The notes: generated from the sequence alone by a model not told the origin. Shown: positions 42,399-50,853, counted from the first letter of the stretch. The stretch: 64,000 nucleotides of DNA from Kribbella pratensis (GCF_004366075.1 NZ_SODU01000003.1:1612001-1676000), one strand, 5' to 3'. Program-made: numbers and translations.

Positions 42399-43193
42399 TC
42401 ATGCCGACCTCCTCGTGAGTAACTCTTGTAGTGGGGCGGCCACCGAGGGGGCGGCGGCCAGAATGCCTTGGGGGAAAACGGGTCCGCGGACGACGACGGC
42501 GCCGACCTCGCGGGCGATCAGCGCACCGGCGGCGACGTCCCAGGGCTGGATCAGGTGCTCGTAGTACGCGTCCGCCGTACGGTCGGCGACCGAGCACAGG
42601 TCGAGCGCCGCCGATCCACCGCGGCGGATGTCGCGGACGACCGGCAGCAAGTCCTGCAGTAGCGCAGCCTGTTCGGCCCGGCGATCCGGGAGATACGAGA
42701 AGCCGGTAGCCACCAGAGCCGACTCCAGTGGAGTGTGTCGTAGCGACCCGAGGCGCTGATCGTCACGGAACGCGCCGGCATCGCGTACGGCGGACCACGT
42801 CGTACCGGTGCGCGGTTGGTGAACCACGCCGACGAGCGCACCGTTCTCGTCCTCGACGGCGATCGACACGCTCCAGTCGAGACGGCCGTAGAGGTAGTTG
42901 ACCGTGCCGTCCAGGGGGTCGATCACCCACGTCAAACCGGTGCTCGAAACTCGCGAAGCACCTTCTTCACCGAGGAGTCCGTCACCCGGACGGGCCGCGG
43001 TCAGGCCGTCGACGATCAGCTTCTCGGACGCGCGGTCGGCCGCGCTGACGGGATCGTTGGCCGAGCTCTTGGTCTCGACACCGGCCGCGTCGATCGACAG
43101 ACTCCGCTGACGGGCCAGAAGTTCCTCGCCCGCCGCGATCGCCAGCCGGACGGCCAGTTCGCGCAGGTCAACGAGGTTCGAAGCAGCGGGCAT
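42399..43193 (-). CDS. Inositol monophosphatase-family phosphatase
   Basis: A 264-aa Mg2+-dependent phosphatase. It has GLLGEEGASR, the metal motif WVIDPLDGTVNYLYG and the C-terminal QPWDVAAGALIAREVGA, all diagnostic for IMPase. It is the first gene of the operon that goes on with the ABC permeases, binding protein and phosphodiesterase. Together with the phosphodiesterase, it could release free inositol from inositol phosphate made from imported glycerophosphoinositol; histidinol-phosphate or other sugar-phosphates are alternatives. Confidence 0.92.
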   Translation of the reverse strand: MPAASNLVDLRELAVRLAIAAGEELLARQRSLSIDAAGVETKSSANDPVSAADRASEKLIVDGLTAARPGDGLLGEEGASRVSSTGLTWVIDPLDGTVNYLYGRLDWSVSIAVEDENGALVGVVHQPRTGTTWSAVRDAGAFRDDQRLGSLRHTPLESALVATGFSYLPDRRAEQAALLQDLLPVVRDIRRGGSAALDLCSVADRTADAYYEHLIQPWDVAAGALIAREVGAVVVRGPVFPQGILAAAPSVAAPLQELLTRRSA

Positions 43194-43195
43194 GC

Positions 43196-43262
43196 CGGTG
43201 AAATTATCACCGAACGATGGTTAGGTATAGAGAATCAGTGTGATTTTCTCACCGAAATCACA
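43196..43262. promoter_or_regulatory. Two palindromes upstream of the IMPase/ABC operon
   Basis: CGGTGAAATTATCACCG (43196-43212) is a 17-bp palindrome just before the IMPase start. TGTGATTT and AAATCACA (43239-43246 and 43255-43262) form 8-bp arms with an 8-base centre about 50 bp further up. Both share a GTGA/TCAC theme and are candidate repressor sites; no matching regulator gene is adjacent. Confidence 0.6.
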
Positions 43263-43270
43263 TTCGTAGC

Positions 43271-43966
43271 TCAATCGTCATCGTCGTTGCGCAGCCGTAC
43301 GCCGGTAACGCCGTCGAGGTCGTCCAGCGCGAGCACCAGGTTCTGCAGCGGCGCGCGCCCGGAGAACCGCATCGCCGCCCGTACCTGCGGGCGTGCGCCG
43401 TCCCGGTGCACCTCGGTCCCGAGCACCGACGCCTCGAATCCCATGGACGTAGCGGTTGCCAGGATCGCCCGCAGTACGCCGGCTCCGTCGTCGTACCGCA
43501 CCGTGACGATCCGCCGGCGGTCCGGTGACGGCAGGAACCGGGCGAGCCGAGCGAACGGGCCGACGGCAACCAAGTGCAGCACGGTCGCCGCGAGCGCGAG
43601 GACCGGCATCCCGGCACCACAGGCCATGCCGATCGCGGCGGTCATCCAGATCGTGGCCGCCGTGGTCAGCCCGCGGACCACGTCCCGGCGCATGAAGATC
43701 ACGCCGGCGCCGAGGAAGCCGACGCCGGACACGATCTGCGCCGCGATCCGGGACGGGTCGAGATTGACGTCGGTCCCGAGGACGGCGCTGAAGCCGAACC
43801 CGGACACCAGGGTGAACAGTGCCGCCCCGGTGCCGACGAGCGTGTGCGTACGCATGCCGGCGCTCTTCTGCCGGATCTGACGCTCGATGCCGATGACCAT
43901 CGACAGCACGAACGCGATCAGCAGCAGGAGGAGCTCGGTCCAGGTAGTAGAGGTCGCTAGCTTCAT
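43271..43966 (-). CDS. MgtC/SapB-family membrane protein
   Basis: A 231-aa protein. About four or five helices in the first 150 residues carry the family signature GIERQIRQKSAGMRTHTLVGTGAALF and SGVGFLGAGVIF. The cytoplasmic C-terminal domain (about 160-231) is ACT-like. MgtC proteins support growth in low Mg2+ and modulate the F-ATPase in some bacteria. It is 20 bases downstream of the hydroxyacid dehydrogenase gene and may be the tail of that operon. No Mg2+ riboswitch is evident. Confidence 0.9.
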   Translation of the reverse strand: MKLATSTTWTELLLLLIAFVLSMVIGIERQIRQKSAGMRTHTLVGTGAALFTLVSGFGFSAVLGTDVNLDPSRIAAQIVSGVGFLGAGVIFMRRDVVRGLTTAATIWMTAAIGMACGAGMPVLALAATVLHLVAVGPFARLARFLPSPDRRRIVTVRYDDGAGVLRAILATATSMGFEASVLGTEVHRDGARPQVRAAMRFSGRAPLQNLVLALDDLDGVTGVRLRNDDDD

Positions 43967-43986
43967 GATCCTGTCCTGTGCCCCGC

Positions 43987-45006
43987 CTAAGCGGACACCA
44001 GTCCAGCGGGGTCCTTTCCGTTGAGGAAGGCGGCGACGGCCTCTGCCGCGATCGAGCCTGCACGGTGAGCGGTCTGTCGCGTGGCGCCGGCAAGGTGCGG
44101 TGTCATCACGATGTTGGGCGCTGTGAGCAACCGCGATCCCGCGGGTACCGGCTCGGACGGGAACACGTCGAACGCCGCCGCTCCCAACTGCCCCGACTCC
44201 AACGCGTCCACCGTCGCGTCGTAGTCGAGCAAACCACCACGCGCCGTGTTCACCAGTACGGCGCCGCGCGGCATCGCAGCGATCTGCTGCGCGCCGATCA
44301 TCCCGCGGGTCTGATCGGTCAGCCGCGCATGCAGGCTGACCACATCCGACTGCCGCAGCAACTCGTCCAGTTCGACGAGTTCGATGCCCTCGGGCGCTTG
44401 TTCGACGTACGGATCGGCGACCAGGACGCGGGCGCCGAACGCCAGCATCACCCGGGCGACCCGTTGCCCGATCGCGCCGTACCCGACCAGGCCGACTGTC
44501 GACCCGTCGAGCTCGAGCCCGCACTCGTCGTATGCGTAGAGATCGGAGCGCCACTCCCCCTGCTCCAGCGTCCGCTGCAAGCGTGGAAGGTTGCGCAAGG
44601 CAGCCATCATCAACGCGACCGCGTGCTCGGCGGCCGCCACCGCGTTCCGTCCGGGCGTCGAGGCCACGGCGATCCCCCGCTGGGCCGCCGCGGCCACGTT
44701 CACGTTCACCGGACCGCCACGACACACGACCAGGAAGCGCAGGTCGGGTGCGGCGTCCAGCACCCGCTCGGTGAACGGCCCCATCTGCGTGACCGCGAGC
44801 TGGACCCCGGCCAGCGCCTCGATCAGCTGGTCCTCCGCGTCACTCGCCTCGTCCACCTCGGCAACCCGTCCGTACGGCGTCAGCGGCCAGGGCAGCGTGA
44901 CCTCACGAAACTCGAACGCAACGTCCGGAATCGTGGACAGCGCCGCGGCCAGCAGGTCGTTCCGCACGAAATAGTCGCCGGCGAGCAACGTCTTAACGGT
45001 TCTCAT
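43987..45006 (-). CDS. D-2-hydroxyacid dehydrogenase (phosphoglycerate dehydrogenase-like)
   Basis: A 339-aa enzyme. The NAD motif is VGLVGYGAIGQRVA, with catalytic Arg in NTARGGLLD, Glu in FPSEPVP and His in MTPHLAGATRQ. The Asp after the second Rossmann strand (VADPYVEQ) favours NAD. The start at 45006 overlaps the kinase stop (ATGA). Paired with two FGGY kinases and a phosphatase it may act on a phosphorylated sugar acid or alcohol derivative; the substrate is unknown. Confidence 0.9.
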   Translation of the reverse strand: MRTVKTLLAGDYFVRNDLLAAALSTIPDVAFEFREVTLPWPLTPYGRVAEVDEASDAEDQLIEALAGVQLAVTQMGPFTERVLDAAPDLRFLVVCRGGPVNVNVAAAAQRGIAVASTPGRNAVAAAEHAVALMMAALRNLPRLQRTLEQGEWRSDLYAYDECGLELDGSTVGLVGYGAIGQRVARVMLAFGARVLVADPYVEQAPEGIELVELDELLRQSDVVSLHARLTDQTRGMIGAQQIAAMPRGAVLVNTARGGLLDYDATVDALESGQLGAAAFDVFPSEPVPAGSRLLTAPNIVMTPHLAGATRQTAHRAGSIAAEAVAAFLNGKDPAGLVSA

Positions 45007-46469
45007 CGATCTCCTGTGAACGTAGGTGCTGGGTCGGACCAGCGTGGGCGGGTCGACTCGATGCGGCGCAGGTAGTGGGCGTAGCCCTCGGCGTAGAAGG
45101 CGGCGCGGGCCGGGTCCGGGTCGACCTGGCGGGTTTCCGCGATCCATTCCGCGCCGGCGCTGTCCGGGTCGACGGCACGACGCGCGCAGATGACCGCTCC
45201 CCGGGCGGCGACCTGCTCGGCCTCGGCGGTGTGCAACGGCGCGTTCAGTACGTCGGCGAGGATCTGGGTCCACTCGCTACTCCGGGCGCCACCGCCGCAC
45301 ACGGTGACGCGACCGGTCCAGCCGGCCGCATCGAGGCAGTGGCGGGCGGCGTACGCGATGCCTTCGCAGGTCGCACGGACCAGGTCGGCCGTCGTCGTGG
45401 ACAGCGAGATGCCGTCGATCGTGCCGCGGGCGCGGGTGTCGACGAACGGGGCACGTTCGCCCGCCTCCGACAGGTAGGGCAGGACGGTGACGCCGGACGC
45501 GCCGGGCGGGCTGTCCGCGAGCAGCGACGGCAGTTGATCGGTGGTGACGCCAACGAGCGCGAGCACCCGGTCGAGGGCCGCCGTACCGACCATCGCGGGC
45601 ATCGCGCGGAGCCAGACTCCCGGCGTCCACGTCCCGAGGAACAGGCCGGCGGGCTCGCCGTCTACGGGCAGTTCGCGGGTGATGACTTGGCAGGCCAACG
45701 TGGTGCCGACGGTCAGCAGAGCGTCGCCTGGTTCTGTCACGCCGGCGCCTGCCGCGGCGGCCGGGAGATCGTACGGACCGGCGGAGACGCGGGTCCCGGG
45801 CGCCATACCGGTCGAGTCGTCGCGCAGCTCACCGACCGGTCCGGCAGCGGCGACCGGCGCAAGGAGATGGCGCACCTCGGACAGGCCTGTGGCCGTCAGC
45901 GCCTGATCGTCGTAGCCACCGGTCCGTGGGTCGAGGAACGGCGCCGACGCGTCCGATACGTCCGTCGCACGGACGCCGGTCAGCGCCTGCATCACGACGT
46001 CCTTGCAGTACGCCGCCGTACCGGCCCGCTCGACCACCTCGGGTTCTTCCGCGAGTACGGCGGACAGCAGCGGGCCCGATGCACCGGGAAACATGCGGTT
46101 TCCGGAACGCCGGAACACGTGTTCCGCGACGCCGTCCGCGGTCCACCGGTCGAGGATCGCGCTGCTGCGCGCATCCAGCCACGAGATCGCCGGGCGGACC
46201 GCCGTACCGTCCGGATCGACCAGCCACAGGCCGTCGCCCTGCGCGGTGATCGCGAGGACATCGGGACGGGTTCCGACCGTGGCCGCCAGCTCCCCCACCA
46301 CCTCGTTGACCGAAGCAACGATCTCGGCGGTCTCGTGCTCGAACCGCCCCACACCGGGACGAACCAGGCGCGTCGGTCGAGATGCTTCGGCCACCGGCCG
46401 GCCGTCGGCGTCGAACGCGACGGCCTTCGTGACGGTCGTACCTACGTCAACTCCGACGTCCATGCCCAT
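45003..46469 (-). CDS. FGGY-family carbohydrate kinase
   Basis: A 488-aa sugar kinase. The phosphate 1 motif is GVDVGTTVTKAVAFD and the substrate region AITAQGDGLWLVD...WLDAR. The C-terminal ATPase domain has the adenosine motif TVCGGGARSSEWTQILADVL. The residues fit kinases of xylulose, ribulose or sugar alcohols (erythritol, arabinitol). It is in an operon with a DeoR regulator, a second FGGY kinase, a dehydrogenase and a phosphatase. Confidence 0.92.
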   Translation of the reverse strand: MGMDVGVDVGTTVTKAVAFDADGRPVAEASRPTRLVRPGVGRFEHETAEIVASVNEVVGELAATVGTRPDVLAITAQGDGLWLVDPDGTAVRPAISWLDARSSAILDRWTADGVAEHVFRRSGNRMFPGASGPLLSAVLAEEPEVVERAGTAAYCKDVVMQALTGVRATDVSDASAPFLDPRTGGYDDQALTATGLSEVRHLLAPVAAAGPVGELRDDSTGMAPGTRVSAGPYDLPAAAAGAGVTEPGDALLTVGTTLACQVITRELPVDGEPAGLFLGTWTPGVWLRAMPAMVGTAALDRVLALVGVTTDQLPSLLADSPPGASGVTVLPYLSEAGERAPFVDTRARGTIDGISLSTTTADLVRATCEGIAYAARHCLDAAGWTGRVTVCGGGARSSEWTQILADVLNAPLHTAEAEQVAARGAVICARRAVDPDSAGAEWIAETRQVDPDPARAAFYAEGYAHYLRRIESTRPRWSDPAPTFTGDR

Positions 46470-46488
46470 GAATACGCACTGCCCCCTC

Positions 46489-47289
46489 CTAGAGTTTGGC
46501 GACCTCCACGGTGGCGCCGTGGTCGCGCAGCGGTTGGATCAGGTCCTTCGGGGTCTTCTCGTCGACGATCACCACGTCGAAGTCGGTCAGCGGAGCGAGC
46601 CGGTGCAGGGCGGTGCGCTGCAGCTTGGCGTGATCGACCAGCAGCACCTTGGTCCGCGCCGAGCGCAGCATCGCGCGTTTGACCAGGACGATCTCCTCCT
46701 CCTGGTGGAACGCGTGCGTCGACGACACCGCGGACACCGAGCAGAACAGCAGGTCGGCGTGCAGCGCCTCGACGGCCTCCGCACACGGCATGCCGCCGAA
46801 CGAGTCGTGGGTCGCCGAGTAGATCCCGCCGAGCGCCAGCAGCGTGACGTCCCGCAGCTGCGCCAGCTTGGTGATCGCCGGCAGGAAGTTCGTTGCCACC
46901 GTCAACGGAGCGATGTCCTCGAACAGGTCGACCAGGGCCAGCGCGCTGGTCGAGTCGTCGAGCATCACCGACATCCCCGGCTCGATCATCGCCCGCGCGT
47001 GCCGGGCGATCGCGGCCTTCTCCGCGTGCGCGGTGTTCAGTCGGTACGCGACGTTGCTCTCGAACACACTGGTCGGCTGCGCACTGACCCCGCCGCGGTA
47101 CTTCCGGACCACACCTTGCCGCTCGAGCTCGTCCAGGTCGCGGTGCACGGTCATCACGCTCACGCCGAACGCCTCGACGAGGTCGTTCGCCGAGACCGAG
47201 CCGTGTTTCACGACGTACGCCGCGATCTCGGCCTGCCGGCGCGCGGGACGACTCAGTTCGGTGGTGTCGCCGTCGACATCCGTTGTCAT
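46489..47289 (-). CDS. DeoR-family transcriptional regulator
   Basis: A 266-aa DeoR repressor. The N-terminal winged helix (about 15-70) has SANDLVEAFGVSVMTVHRDLDELERQG, and the sugar-phosphate-binding C-terminal domain (about 90-250) has MLDDSTSALALVD and ALGGIYSATHDSFGG. The start overlaps the phosphatase stop. DeoR proteins bind phosphorylated sugars and repress their own operon. The palindrome TGTTATC-N6-GATAACA before the first gene of the operon is a plausible site. Confidence 0.93.
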   Translation of the reverse strand: MTTDVDGDTTELSRPARRQAEIAAYVVKHGSVSANDLVEAFGVSVMTVHRDLDELERQGVVRKYRGGVSAQPTSVFESNVAYRLNTAHAEKAAIARHARAMIEPGMSVMLDDSTSALALVDLFEDIAPLTVATNFLPAITKLAQLRDVTLLALGGIYSATHDSFGGMPCAEAVEALHADLLFCSVSAVSSTHAFHQEEEIVLVKRAMLRSARTKVLLVDHAKLQRTALHRLAPLTDFDVVIVDEKTPKDLIQPLRDHGATVEVAKL

Positions 47290-47903
47290 GCCAGGGTCTC
47301 CATTCGCACAGGAGGAACGTTGTACGCCTCGAGACCCACTGTGCCGTCCTGCCACCGGAAACGCACCAGCGCCGCGGGACCGAGCGCAGGTAGCAGTCTG
47401 CGGTAGTCGCTCAGTCGCAGATCGAGCACCCTGCACACGAGCAGCCGGATGAGTGTGTTGTGCGCGACCACGAGGACCTTCTGGCCCTGGTGCCGCTGCC
47501 CGATCTCGTCGAAGACCTCACGGACCCGATCGGCCGCCGCGGCCGGATCCTCGCCGCCCGGGAAGTGGTCCCGCACCGGGTCGAGCTCGAACGCCTTGCC
47601 CACCGCCGGCGGCAGCTCACTCAGCATCTTGCCCTCGGCCGAACCGAAGTCGACCTCGCGCAACCGGCCGTCCAGGGTGGGCGTCAGGCCGAGCAGTTCC
47701 GCCGTCGGCGTGATGGTCTGCCGCGCGCGCAGCATCGGCGACGCCCACAGCGCATCCGGCGCGTACTCCGCTGCCCAGTCCTTGAGTTGCTGCGCCTGCT
47801 GTACGCCGACCTCGTCGATCGGGAGGTCCGTGGAACCGGTGTACCGGTTGCCATGGTGCCATTCGGTCCGGCCGTGGCGGGCCAGCACGATCGTCGTTCT
47901 CAT
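47286..47903 (-). CDS. Histidine phosphatase-family protein (phosphoglycerate mutase-like)
   Basis: A 205-aa phosphatase. The catalytic motif is LARHGRTEWHHGNRYTGSTD, with the phosphorylated His, and the second His is in VLVVAHNTLIRLL. LREVDFGSAEGKML is typical of the cofactor-independent phosphatase branch. It overlaps both neighbours by four bases. It may remove phosphate from the product of one of the kinases. Confidence 0.92.
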   Translation of the reverse strand: MRTTIVLARHGRTEWHHGNRYTGSTDLPIDEVGVQQAQQLKDWAAEYAPDALWASPMLRARQTITPTAELLGLTPTLDGRLREVDFGSAEGKMLSELPPAVGKAFELDPVRDHFPGGEDPAAAADRVREVFDEIGQRHQGQKVLVVAHNTLIRLLVCRVLDLRLSDYRRLLPALGPAALVRFRWQDGTVGLEAYNVPPVRMETLA

Positions 47904-49234
47904 CCCCGGTACCCCCGGCGGTCGAGTTCGGCGACGAACTCGCCGTACAGGTCGTCGAGTCGTTCGCCGCGCGGTTCGAGGACGCGATCGACGCGGACCA
48001 TCCGTCGCGCCGTCCCGGTGAGATCGGTCCCGCCGGACGCGGCCAGGACGGCCATTCCGTACGCCGGGTCCGGGACGGCTGGAAGCTCTACCGGTACGCC
48101 GAGGACGTCGGCGCGGAGCTGGTTCCAATACTCGGCGCGGGTGGCGCCGCCGGTGAGCGAGACCGAGCGGACCGGGTCGGCACCGAGTGTCTGCAGGTGC
48201 TCGAACGCGAGCCGCTCGATGAACGCGACACCTTGCAGGACAGCGGCGTACGTCTGCAGGTCGTCGGAGGTGGTCCCGAGCGTGAACCGTTCGGCTTGCG
48301 GTGCCACGAAGGGGAATCGCTCGCCGGTTTTGGTGAGGGGATAGATGACCGCGTCGATCGGGTGGGCGGCACGATCCAGCGCGTCGAGGTCGGCACCAGG
48401 AAGCAGTTCGGTGAGTACGCCGGCACCGGTGCTGGACGCGCCGCCCGGAAGCCAGCCGCCGTCGGGGTGACGGTGGCTGTAGACAGCTCCGGTGGGGTCG
48501 GTCAGCAGCTCGGTGCTGACGCCTTTGAGGACGAGCGTCGTGCCGAGGACCGAGTTCCACGCGCCAGGAGCGAGGGCGCCGGCGGCGATCTGGGCCGCGC
48601 AGCCGTCCGTCATACCTGCGTAAACGGGCACGCCGTCCGGGGTGCGACCGAGCTCGGTGCCGGGACGGACAACCTCGGGGAACGCCGCGAGCGGGAGACC
48701 GAGTTTGTCGAACGCGGCAGCCGGCCAGGCGTCGGCGATCAGGTCGTAACCGGTCTTGAGGGCGTGACTGGTGTCGGTCGCGACCGGATGTCCGACGAGG
48801 TGCGCAGCGACGAAGTCGGCGCTGTGGACGACGCGACGGTCGGTCAGGTCGAGATCGAGGATCTTCGGGAGCGCCCAGGTGGGTTGCATGCTGGTCGCCC
48901 AGCGATCCGGGTCGGCGTCCACGATCTGGTCGCGACGGGCGGCCGCGCGGGCGTCGTCGTACATCAAGGCCGGTGTGACGGGGCGGCCGGCGCGGTCGGT
49001 CAGCAGGAAGGTGCCAGAGGTCGAGCAGATCGCGATGCCGTCGAGGTCGGTGGCCCCGACCTCCGCGAGGACCGCGTCGACGGCGGTCAGCCAGGCCTGC
49101 GGGTCCTGCTCGTGACGGGTGCCGTCACGATGGCTGGCGAGCGGACGCGTTGCACGGGACAGAACGTGACCCTTGGCATCGGCCAGCACGGCGCGCACAC
49201 TTTGCGTGCCGAGGTCGAGCCCGATCCAGCCCAC
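47900..49234 (-). CDS. FGGY-family carbohydrate kinase, first gene of the DeoR operon
   Basis: A 444-aa kinase, shorter than average. It has GLDLGTQSVRAVLAD, AICSTSGTFLLTD...MYDDARA and the C-terminal VSLTGGATRAEYWNQLRADVLG. It is only distantly related to the second kinase of the operon, so the two probably use different substrates rather than being duplicates. The start at 49234 follows GGGAGG, with a DeoR-type palindrome about 20 bp upstream. Confidence 0.9.
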   Translation of the reverse strand: MGWIGLDLGTQSVRAVLADAKGHVLSRATRPLASHRDGTRHEQDPQAWLTAVDAVLAEVGATDLDGIAICSTSGTFLLTDRAGRPVTPALMYDDARAAARRDQIVDADPDRWATSMQPTWALPKILDLDLTDRRVVHSADFVAAHLVGHPVATDTSHALKTGYDLIADAWPAAAFDKLGLPLAAFPEVVRPGTELGRTPDGVPVYAGMTDGCAAQIAAGALAPGAWNSVLGTTLVLKGVSTELLTDPTGAVYSHRHPDGGWLPGGASSTGAGVLTELLPGADLDALDRAAHPIDAVIYPLTKTGERFPFVAPQAERFTLGTTSDDLQTYAAVLQGVAFIERLAFEHLQTLGADPVRSVSLTGGATRAEYWNQLRADVLGVPVELPAVPDPAYGMAVLAASGGTDLTGTARRMVRVDRVLEPRGERLDDLYGEFVAELDRRGYRG

Positions 49235-49252
49235 GAAACGCCTCCCAAGTGA

Positions 49253-49279
49253 GTGTTATCTACCTTGATAACATAACAC
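49253..49279. promoter_or_regulatory. Candidate DeoR operator
   Basis: TGTTATC (49254-49260) and GATAACA (49267-49273) form 7-bp arms with a 6-base centre. An overlapping outer pair GTGTTAT/ATAACAC (49253-49259 with 49273-49279) extends the symmetry. The site is 20-45 bp before the operon start. Confidence 0.65.
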
Positions 49280-49369
49280 CAGAAGGCGATAAGAACGCAC
49301 CAGCCCTTGACCGAAGGCGGACATGAAACGGCTCCCACAGGTCAGCCTGCGGGAGCCGGCAGTGTTCGA

Positions 49370-49603
49370 TCAGGAGTGCATCAGAAGTAGGGCGGGATCG
49401 GCCGTGGCCAGCTCGAGCCGGCCGGCGTCGACAGCGCCGTACGCGCCGATCGGTCCGCTGCTGCGGCGACCGTTCCGGTTGAGCCAGAAGCGCCAGCCCG
49501 CGGGAGCCGCGGGCCAGGTCGGGTCAGGCTTCCAGCCGACCGGCGGACGCCAGCCGGCCGTCGGCGGCTGCGGCCACTGCGGTGGCGGGTTGAACTTGTG
49601 CAC
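49370..49603 (-). CDS. Small W/P-rich protein (77 aa)
   Basis: A 77-aa protein with GTG start. The N-terminal 50 residues are WxPP repeats (GWRPPVGWKPDPTWPAAPAG) followed by WRFWLNRNGRRSSGPIGAYGA. This closely matches the N-terminal module of the excalibur-domain protein at 49912, but there is no membrane helix or C-terminal domain. It may be a truncated paralogue or a free-standing form. Function unknown. Confidence 0.65.
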   Translation of the reverse strand: MHKFNPPPQWPQPPTAGWRPPVGWKPDPTWPAAPAGWRFWLNRNGRRSSGPIGAYGAVDAGRLELATADPALLLMHS

Positions 49604-49911
49604 GAGCGGTCCCTCCGGATTCCCCAGCGATCCACTGAGCGCGAACTGTCTGACAGATCAACGACCTGGCACACCGAATGTCACGGATAAATCTTCGTAA
49701 AGTTTCAGCGGCGTACGGGGACCCATCTCAGCACCGAAACAGCACCGCGGCAACCGTTCTCTCAACCACCGGACTGCACGTGCATCGGCAACGGAATTAG
49801 TTGCCTCGCCCACAGCCGATCCCCCGGTTGTCCACAGCAACCGCCTATATATCCACAACTCTGCTGCGTTATCCACAAGCCGAGCTGTGGACACAGCGCG
49901 TGGCGATCGAC
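49604..49911. promoter_or_regulatory. Non-coding region with a cluster of four DnaA boxes
   Basis: TTGTCCACA (49828-49836), ATATCCACA (49849-49857), TTATCCACA (49869-49877) and, reversed, TGTGGACAC (49886-49894) lie within 67 bp at intervals of about two helical turns. TTATCCACA is a perfect consensus box and TTGTCCACA is the form preferred in high-GC actinobacteria. No dnaA, dnaN or other replication gene is nearby. Confidence 0.65.
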
Positions 49912-50556
49912 TCACTCACAGGCCACGCCATCGTTGTCGCGATCCAAGTGCGCCGCGTAACCAGGCTGACCTCGGTACAGCGGTGCCTTCCCCGCCGCAC
50001 GCACCTCGGAGCAGTTGGCGTAGTACACCTCGGCCGGCGCGGCCGTCGTCCTCGTCGGACGCGGGCTCTGCGGCCGGGCCAACGGGACCGGCGCAGTCGT
50101 ACTGGTGCTCGCCCGCGGCGCCCCGACCGTCACGGTCCGGGCCGGCAACGGCGGTTGCGTGATCGTGGTTATAGGCCCTGGAACGGTCTGCTGCACCGTG
50201 ACCGCCGGCCCGGACACAGTCACGGTCGGACCGGCCACCGTAGTCGTCGGCCCCGGTACGGTCACCGTCGCGCCCGGCGTTGACGAGACTGCGGCTGGAC
50301 TGCTCGCCCCACCGATCGCGGCGAGGATGACGATGAACGCGAACGCCCCGGCCACCCATCCCGCGATCAACTTCACCGGCGGCTCGGCGCCGTACCGGCC
50401 ACTGGGTCCGCGCGTCCGCAGGCCGCGGGCGTTCAGCCAGAACGCCCAACCGGGCGGCGCCGGCGGCCAGGACGGGTCCGGTTGCCAGCCGGACGGTGGT
50501 TGCCAGTCAGGCGCCGGTGGAGCCGGCCAGCCCGGTGGTGAATTGAAAATTGCCAT
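49912..50556 (-). CDS. Membrane protein with C-terminal excalibur calcium-binding domain
   Basis: A 214-aa protein. The N-terminal W/P-rich module (about 1-55: GWQPPSGWQPDPSWPPAPPG) is followed by one membrane helix (about 64-84), a Thr/Pro/Val-rich linker (TVTVPGP-like repeats, about 92-160), and an excalibur domain with the end DRDNDGVACE (DxDxDGxxCE). The excalibur part would be outside the cell. The start follows GGGGGACTC. It shares its N-terminal module with the 77-aa protein at 49370. Function unknown, possibly at the cell wall. Confidence 0.85.
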   Translation of the reverse strand: MAIFNSPPGWPAPPAPDWQPPSGWQPDPSWPPAPPGWAFWLNARGLRTRGPSGRYGAEPPVKLIAGWVAGAFAFIVILAAIGGASSPAAVSSTPGATVTVPGPTTTVAGPTVTVSGPAVTVQQTVPGPITTITQPPLPARTVTVGAPRASTSTTAPVPLARPQSPRPTRTTAAPAEVYYANCSEVRAAGKAPLYRGQPGYAAHLDRDNDGVACE

Positions 50557-50625
50557 GGTGAGTCCCCCCTCGGGGGTTACATCCCGTCACCGTGACAATG
50601 TGTTACAGATCTTCAGCGTGTATCG

Positions 50626-50853
50626 CTACGCGGCGGTCAGGCGCGACTCGCTGATGCGGGTCGGTACGTTGCCGGCCGCGATCGCCTGGTCGAGTGCGGC
50701 GAGCTCGGTGCAGGCTAGGGCGATCGCCTCGGCCTGGGTGCGGCAGCCGTCGGCGTACCAGAACGGGTCGTCGGGCTGCCGGTCGTCGGCGTCGTCGATG
50801 TCGGCGTACCAGCAATCGTGCCGGTAGTGCACGACCCGGACCTTGAGCTTCAT
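50626..50853 (-). CDS. Small protein, HicB-like fold possible (75 aa)
   Basis: A 75-aa protein starting MKLKVRVVHYRHDCWYADID and ending in a helix AIALACTELAALDQAIA. The order of strands, the aromatic YAD repeats and the GCRTQAEAIALA segment resemble HicB-type antitoxin domains, which read ...GC.T.geT.eEA.... No HicA-like toxin gene is adjacent. The longer frame to 50943 is not supported. Confidence 0.5.
   Translation of the reverse strand: MKLKVRVVHYRHDCWYADIDDADDRQPDDPFWYADGCRTQAEAIALACTELAALDQAIAAGNVPTRISESRLTAA

Noticed and set aside
43239..43262. CRP-type site (TGTGA...TCACA) before the IMPase operon
   Set aside because: The arms are separated by 14 bases instead of the six of a CRP site, so a different repressor is more likely.
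49604..49911. Chromosomal replication origin
   Set aside because: Only four boxes are present and no dnaA, dnaN, rpmH or parAB genes flank it; origins of this group have many more boxes.
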